The position numbers were made by a program, and so were the translations under genes. Shown here one piece after another: positions 6,588 to 9,091 of a DNA stretch of 9,091 nt; positions within the stretch are counted from its first letter, which is position 1; each line of letters begins with the position of its first letter. Under the pieces are notes generated by a model. That model saw only the letters and a list, made by a program, of their open reading frames with translations. It was not told the DNA's origin and searched no databases. The stretch lies in the NCBI GenBank assembly GCA_023433755.1, contig JAEYUA010000111.1, forward strand, positions 1 through 9,091, read 5' to 3'. This DNA is from Bacteroidota bacterium. Its GTDB lineage: Bacteria; Bacteroidota; Bacteroidia; Chitinophagales; Chitinophagaceae.

Positions 6588-9091
6588 TTGATTCGAAAGA
6601 CCGCCATTCTAACGCTTATAGCTGTTTGCTGCACTGCTTTTACCTATGCTCAATTAGCCAATTTCACCGCCGCAAGCACTTCAGGATGTTCCCCTCTTGT
6701 AGTTAATTTCCAGGATCTTTCATCCGGAAGTCCCGCTACCTGGTTCTGGGATTTCGGAAACGGTGGCACTTCCACCCTGCAGAATCCCTCAGCCACCTAT
6801 TTTGTTCCGGGAACTTATACAGTAAAACTTACGGTTACCAATGCCCAGGGTACCAACACACTCACACGCACGGAATACATCAATGTATATGGCAAGCCTT
6901 CCATCAATTTTACGGTAAATGATAATTCTGCCTGTTTTCCACATCCTGCACAGTTCACAGATCTATCTGTAGCCAGCCCGGGAACCACCAACACCCAATG
7001 GCTTTGGGATTTTGGTGATGGCTCGCAGTCTACTGAACAGAATCCCCTGCATGTGTATACACAGTCGGGTAATTACACGGTGAACCTGAAAGTTACCAAT
7101 GACAAAGGTTGTTATTCCGTTTTCACCAGGCAATCCTATATCGTGATCGCAGGAGGTGTTGAAACAGATTTTACAGGTACCCAGCCTACGATATGCAAAC
7201 CCCCGATCAATATCAGCTTCACCAATAATTCAACTGGTCCGGGAACGCTAACTTACCTCTGGGATTTCGGAGATGGCAATACCTCCACCCAGCAAAATCC
7301 TTCCCATAACTATACAGCACCCGGAAATTATACCGTGTTCCTCTCTACCACAAGCAGTGGCGGTTGTACAGATACGCTGAGCAAGGTGCACTTCATAAAA
7401 ATTGCAGACATCAATACAGTCTTTGACGCACCTGACAGCATTTGCATAAATTCCAACATCAATTTTTTGAATACATCAACCCCGGGGCCTGACAGTTCCA
7501 CCTGGTTCTTTGGCGATGGGCAGATGTCTACTGAAACCAACCCGGTTAAATCTTATGGAACACTGGGAACCTTCCCGGTTAGACTGATCAACCAATACAC
7601 TTATTGCGCTGATACATTTACTAAGAACATCAGGGTTCTTCCAAGGCCTGTTGCTGCATTTACTTCCGATGTGAGGTTCAGATGCCAGCCACCCCACCTG
7701 GTAAATTTCCAGGATCAGTCAACAAATGCAGTAGGCTGGTTATGGAATTTTGGTGATGGCAATACTTCCACCCAGAGAAATCCAACGCATACCTATACCG
7801 GTTATGGCAACTTTGATGTAGAACTTATCGTTACCAATACCTCGGGATGTACCGATACCCTGCTGATCCCTGAATACATCAGGGTGCAGCGTCCGGTGAT
7901 CAGTTTCCCAAGCCTGCCGGTACGAGGTTGTGTACCATTTACCATTGCACCAGTTGCCAGCATTAACACCCTGGATGAAGTGACCTCCTATTTATGGAAT
8001 TTTGGAGATGGCAATACTTCCACTCTTGCCAATCCTTCACATATCTACCCGGACCAGGGCACGTATGCCATTACACTTACGATCACTACCAGTTCGGGTT
8101 GTATTGAAACCTACACCATGGGTGATGCAGTGAAAGTGGGAAGAAAACCTATTGTTGATTTTACGGCCGGGCCAACTCCGGTTTGTGCTTTCCAGTCCGT
8201 ACAGTTCAATAACCTTACCAATGAATCTGACCAGTGGTACTGGGATTTTGGTGACGGTACCAGTTCCGCAGAGGAAAATCCCACTCACCAATATACCGAT
8301 ACAGGATTATTCACCATAACCTTTTACGCCATCAACAATGGCTGTACTGATTCATTAACCAAAGTTGATTACATCAGGATCAAACCTCCTATTGCACGAT
8401 TTGGTTATGAAACCACCTGTACCAACAGGAGATTGTTCCAGTTCCGCGATTCTTCCATCGGGGCTACAAGCTGGCTTTGGAATTTTGGCGACGGCACCAC
8501 TTCCACCGATCAGAACCCTGTGCACCTGTTCCCTGATTTTACCAATTACAACGTAACCCTTACCGTATCGAATGATACCTGTACGCATTCTGTAACAAGG
8601 ATGATCAGCGTGATCACTGAAAGCCCTGATTTTACTGCGAATCCAAACCCTGTTTGCAGAGCTAATACTGTTTATTTCACGGCATCGGGAATCAATTCCG
8701 CCAATATTGCTACCTATGAATGGGATCTTGGATTCGGAAATTTTGTTTCCACCACCTCTCCAACCATTTTCAATTTTTATAATGATGCCGGAGTGTACGA
8801 TATCACTCTCGTAACAACGGATAAATATGGATGTAAGGATACCACTGTAAAACAGGATTATCTTGTGATCACAGGTCCGAAGGCCAATTTCCTTGCAACC
8901 AACAACAGGGGCTGTGCTGGTCTGACCACCACTTTCAATGACCTTACACTTACTGATGGCACCAACAATATCGTAAGTTGGAAATGGGATTTTGGTGATG
9001 GCACCACCCAGACTTTCACCTCAGCACCTTTTCAGCATACCTATACAACTGCTGATACTTTTTCAGTAAGGCTTACCGTAACCGACGCGGG
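6588..9091 (+). CDS. Giant secreted multi-PKD-domain protein (C-terminus beyond the window)
   Basis: An uninterrupted frame runs from the TTG at 6588 to the right edge, with 834 complete codons and no stop. The frame opens after a TAA at 6540-6542. TTG is the best start because it follows AGAGAAG and begins a signal peptide, MIRKTAILTLIAVCCTAFTYA, with probable cleavage before Gln22. No in-frame ATG exists near it. The mature part is a string of ten PKD (Ig-like beta-sandwich) domains of 79-88 residues. Each centres on a W-D/N-F-G-D-G-type motif with Trp at residues 54, 140, 225, 306, 386, 470, 552, 631, 712 and 800, followed by a Y-x-V-x-L-type strand. Units 2-9 each have two cysteines. Such proteins in Bacteroidota are usually surface or secreted adhesins exported by type IX secretion, with a C-terminal gliding-type sorting domain. 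That part is not visible here. Confidence 0.93.
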   Translation, partial: MIRKTAILTLIAVCCTAFTYAQLANFTAASTSGCSPLVVNFQDLSSGSPATWFWDFGNGGTSTLQNPSATYFVPGTYTVKLTVTNAQGTNTLTRTEYINVYGKPSINFTVNDNSACFPHPAQFTDLSVASPGTTNTQWLWDFGDGSQSTEQNPLHVYTQSGNYTVNLKVTNDKGCYSVFTRQSYIVIAGGVETDFTGTQPTICKPPINISFTNNSTGPGTLTYLWDFGDGNTSTQQNPSHNYTAPGNYTVFLSTTSSGGCTDTLSKVHFIKIADINTVFDAPDSICINSNINFLNTSTPGPDSSTWFFGDGQMSTETNPVKSYGTLGTFPVRLINQYTYCADTFTKNIRVLPRPVAAFTSDVRFRCQPPHLVNFQDQSTNAVGWLWNFGDGNTSTQRNPTHTYTGYGNFDVELIVTNTSGCTDTLLIPEYIRVQRPVISFPSLPVRGCVPFTIAPVASINTLDEVTSYLWNFGDGNTSTLANPSHIYPDQGTYAITLTITTSSGCIETYTMGDAVKVGRKPIVDFTAGPTPVCAFQSVQFNNLTNESDQWYWDFGDGTSSAEENPTHQYTDTGLFTITFYAINNGCTDSLTKVDYIRIKPPIARFGYETTCTNRRLFQFRDSSIGATSWLWNFGDGTTSTDQNPVHLFPDFTNYNVTLTVSNDTCTHSVTRMISVITESPDFTANPNPVCRANTVYFTASGINSANIATYEWDLGFGNFVSTTSPTIFNFYNDAGVYDITLVTTDKYGCKDTTVKQDYLVITGPKANFLATNNRGCAGLTTTFNDLTLTDGTNNIVSWKWDFGDGTTQTFTSAPFQHTYTTADTFSVRLTVTDA
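6660..9091 (+). repeat. Tandem array of ten PKD-domain coding units
   Basis: The units recur at about 240-260 bases, marked by the codons for the Trp of the signature at 6747, 7005, 7260, 7503, 7743, 7995, 8241, 8478, 8721 and 8985. Most units are well diverged at the DNA level. Units 5 and 6 share a 32-base segment with one mismatch (7740-7771 and 7992-8023). Unit 4 has WFFGDG instead of WDFGDG, and unit 9 has WDLGFG. Unit 10 is cut by the edge. Confidence 0.9.

Noticed and set aside
7328..8588. Several short minus-strand frames within the PKD region
   Set aside because: They are antisense shadows of a repetitive, continuously open plus-strand gene.
6660..9091. Regularly spaced similar words as a CRISPR-like or minisatellite array
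   Set aside because: The similarity is protein-driven (PKD signatures), spacing is about 250 bases and multiples of three, and the frame is open throughout.

Overview
This window looks like an ordinary chromosomal stretch of a Bacteroidota genome, probably Chitinophagaceae-like. The taxon is inferred from three things: secreted multi-PKD proteins, TAnnTTTG-type promoter boxes close to start codons, and weak use of Shine-Dalgarno sites. I found no mobile element, CRISPR array, tRNA or rRNA. I also saw no convincing sign of a new defence or biosynthetic system.

Layout. Everything left of about 3.7 kb is on the minus strand and everything right of about 3.86 kb is on the plus strand, so the middle is a divergent promoter region. 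Reading leftward, an apparent operon encodes a CaCA-family Na+/Ca2+-type antiporter, a Nif3-like dinuclear-metal protein with the YqfO/CutA-like insertion, and a C4 zinc-ribbon coiled-coil protein. It ends in a strong hairpin terminator. Beyond that lies a separate secreted protein of unknown function, cut off by the left edge. The gap between nif3 and the zinc-ribbon gene holds a small palindromic element that may be a dispersed genomic repeat.

Reading rightward, there is an exported DinB-fold protein with its own terminator. Next come an M32 metallocarboxypeptidase and, 8 bases later, a small lipoprotein. The last gene encodes a very large secreted protein built of tandem PKD domains. It starts at a TTG codon and is still open at the right edge, with at least ten repeats and 834 codons visible. 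Its missing C-terminus would be expected to carry a type IX secretion sorting domain, but that is inference.

The genes do not form one obvious pathway. The left operon combines metal or ion handling with two conserved proteins of poorly defined role. The right side is mostly cell-envelope or exported proteins plus a peptidase. The points most worth a second look are the PKD protein (paired cysteines, one unit-to-unit nucleotide near-identity, two degenerate units), the intergenic palindrome, and promoter boxes so close to start codons that leaderless or very short-leader mRNAs are likely.
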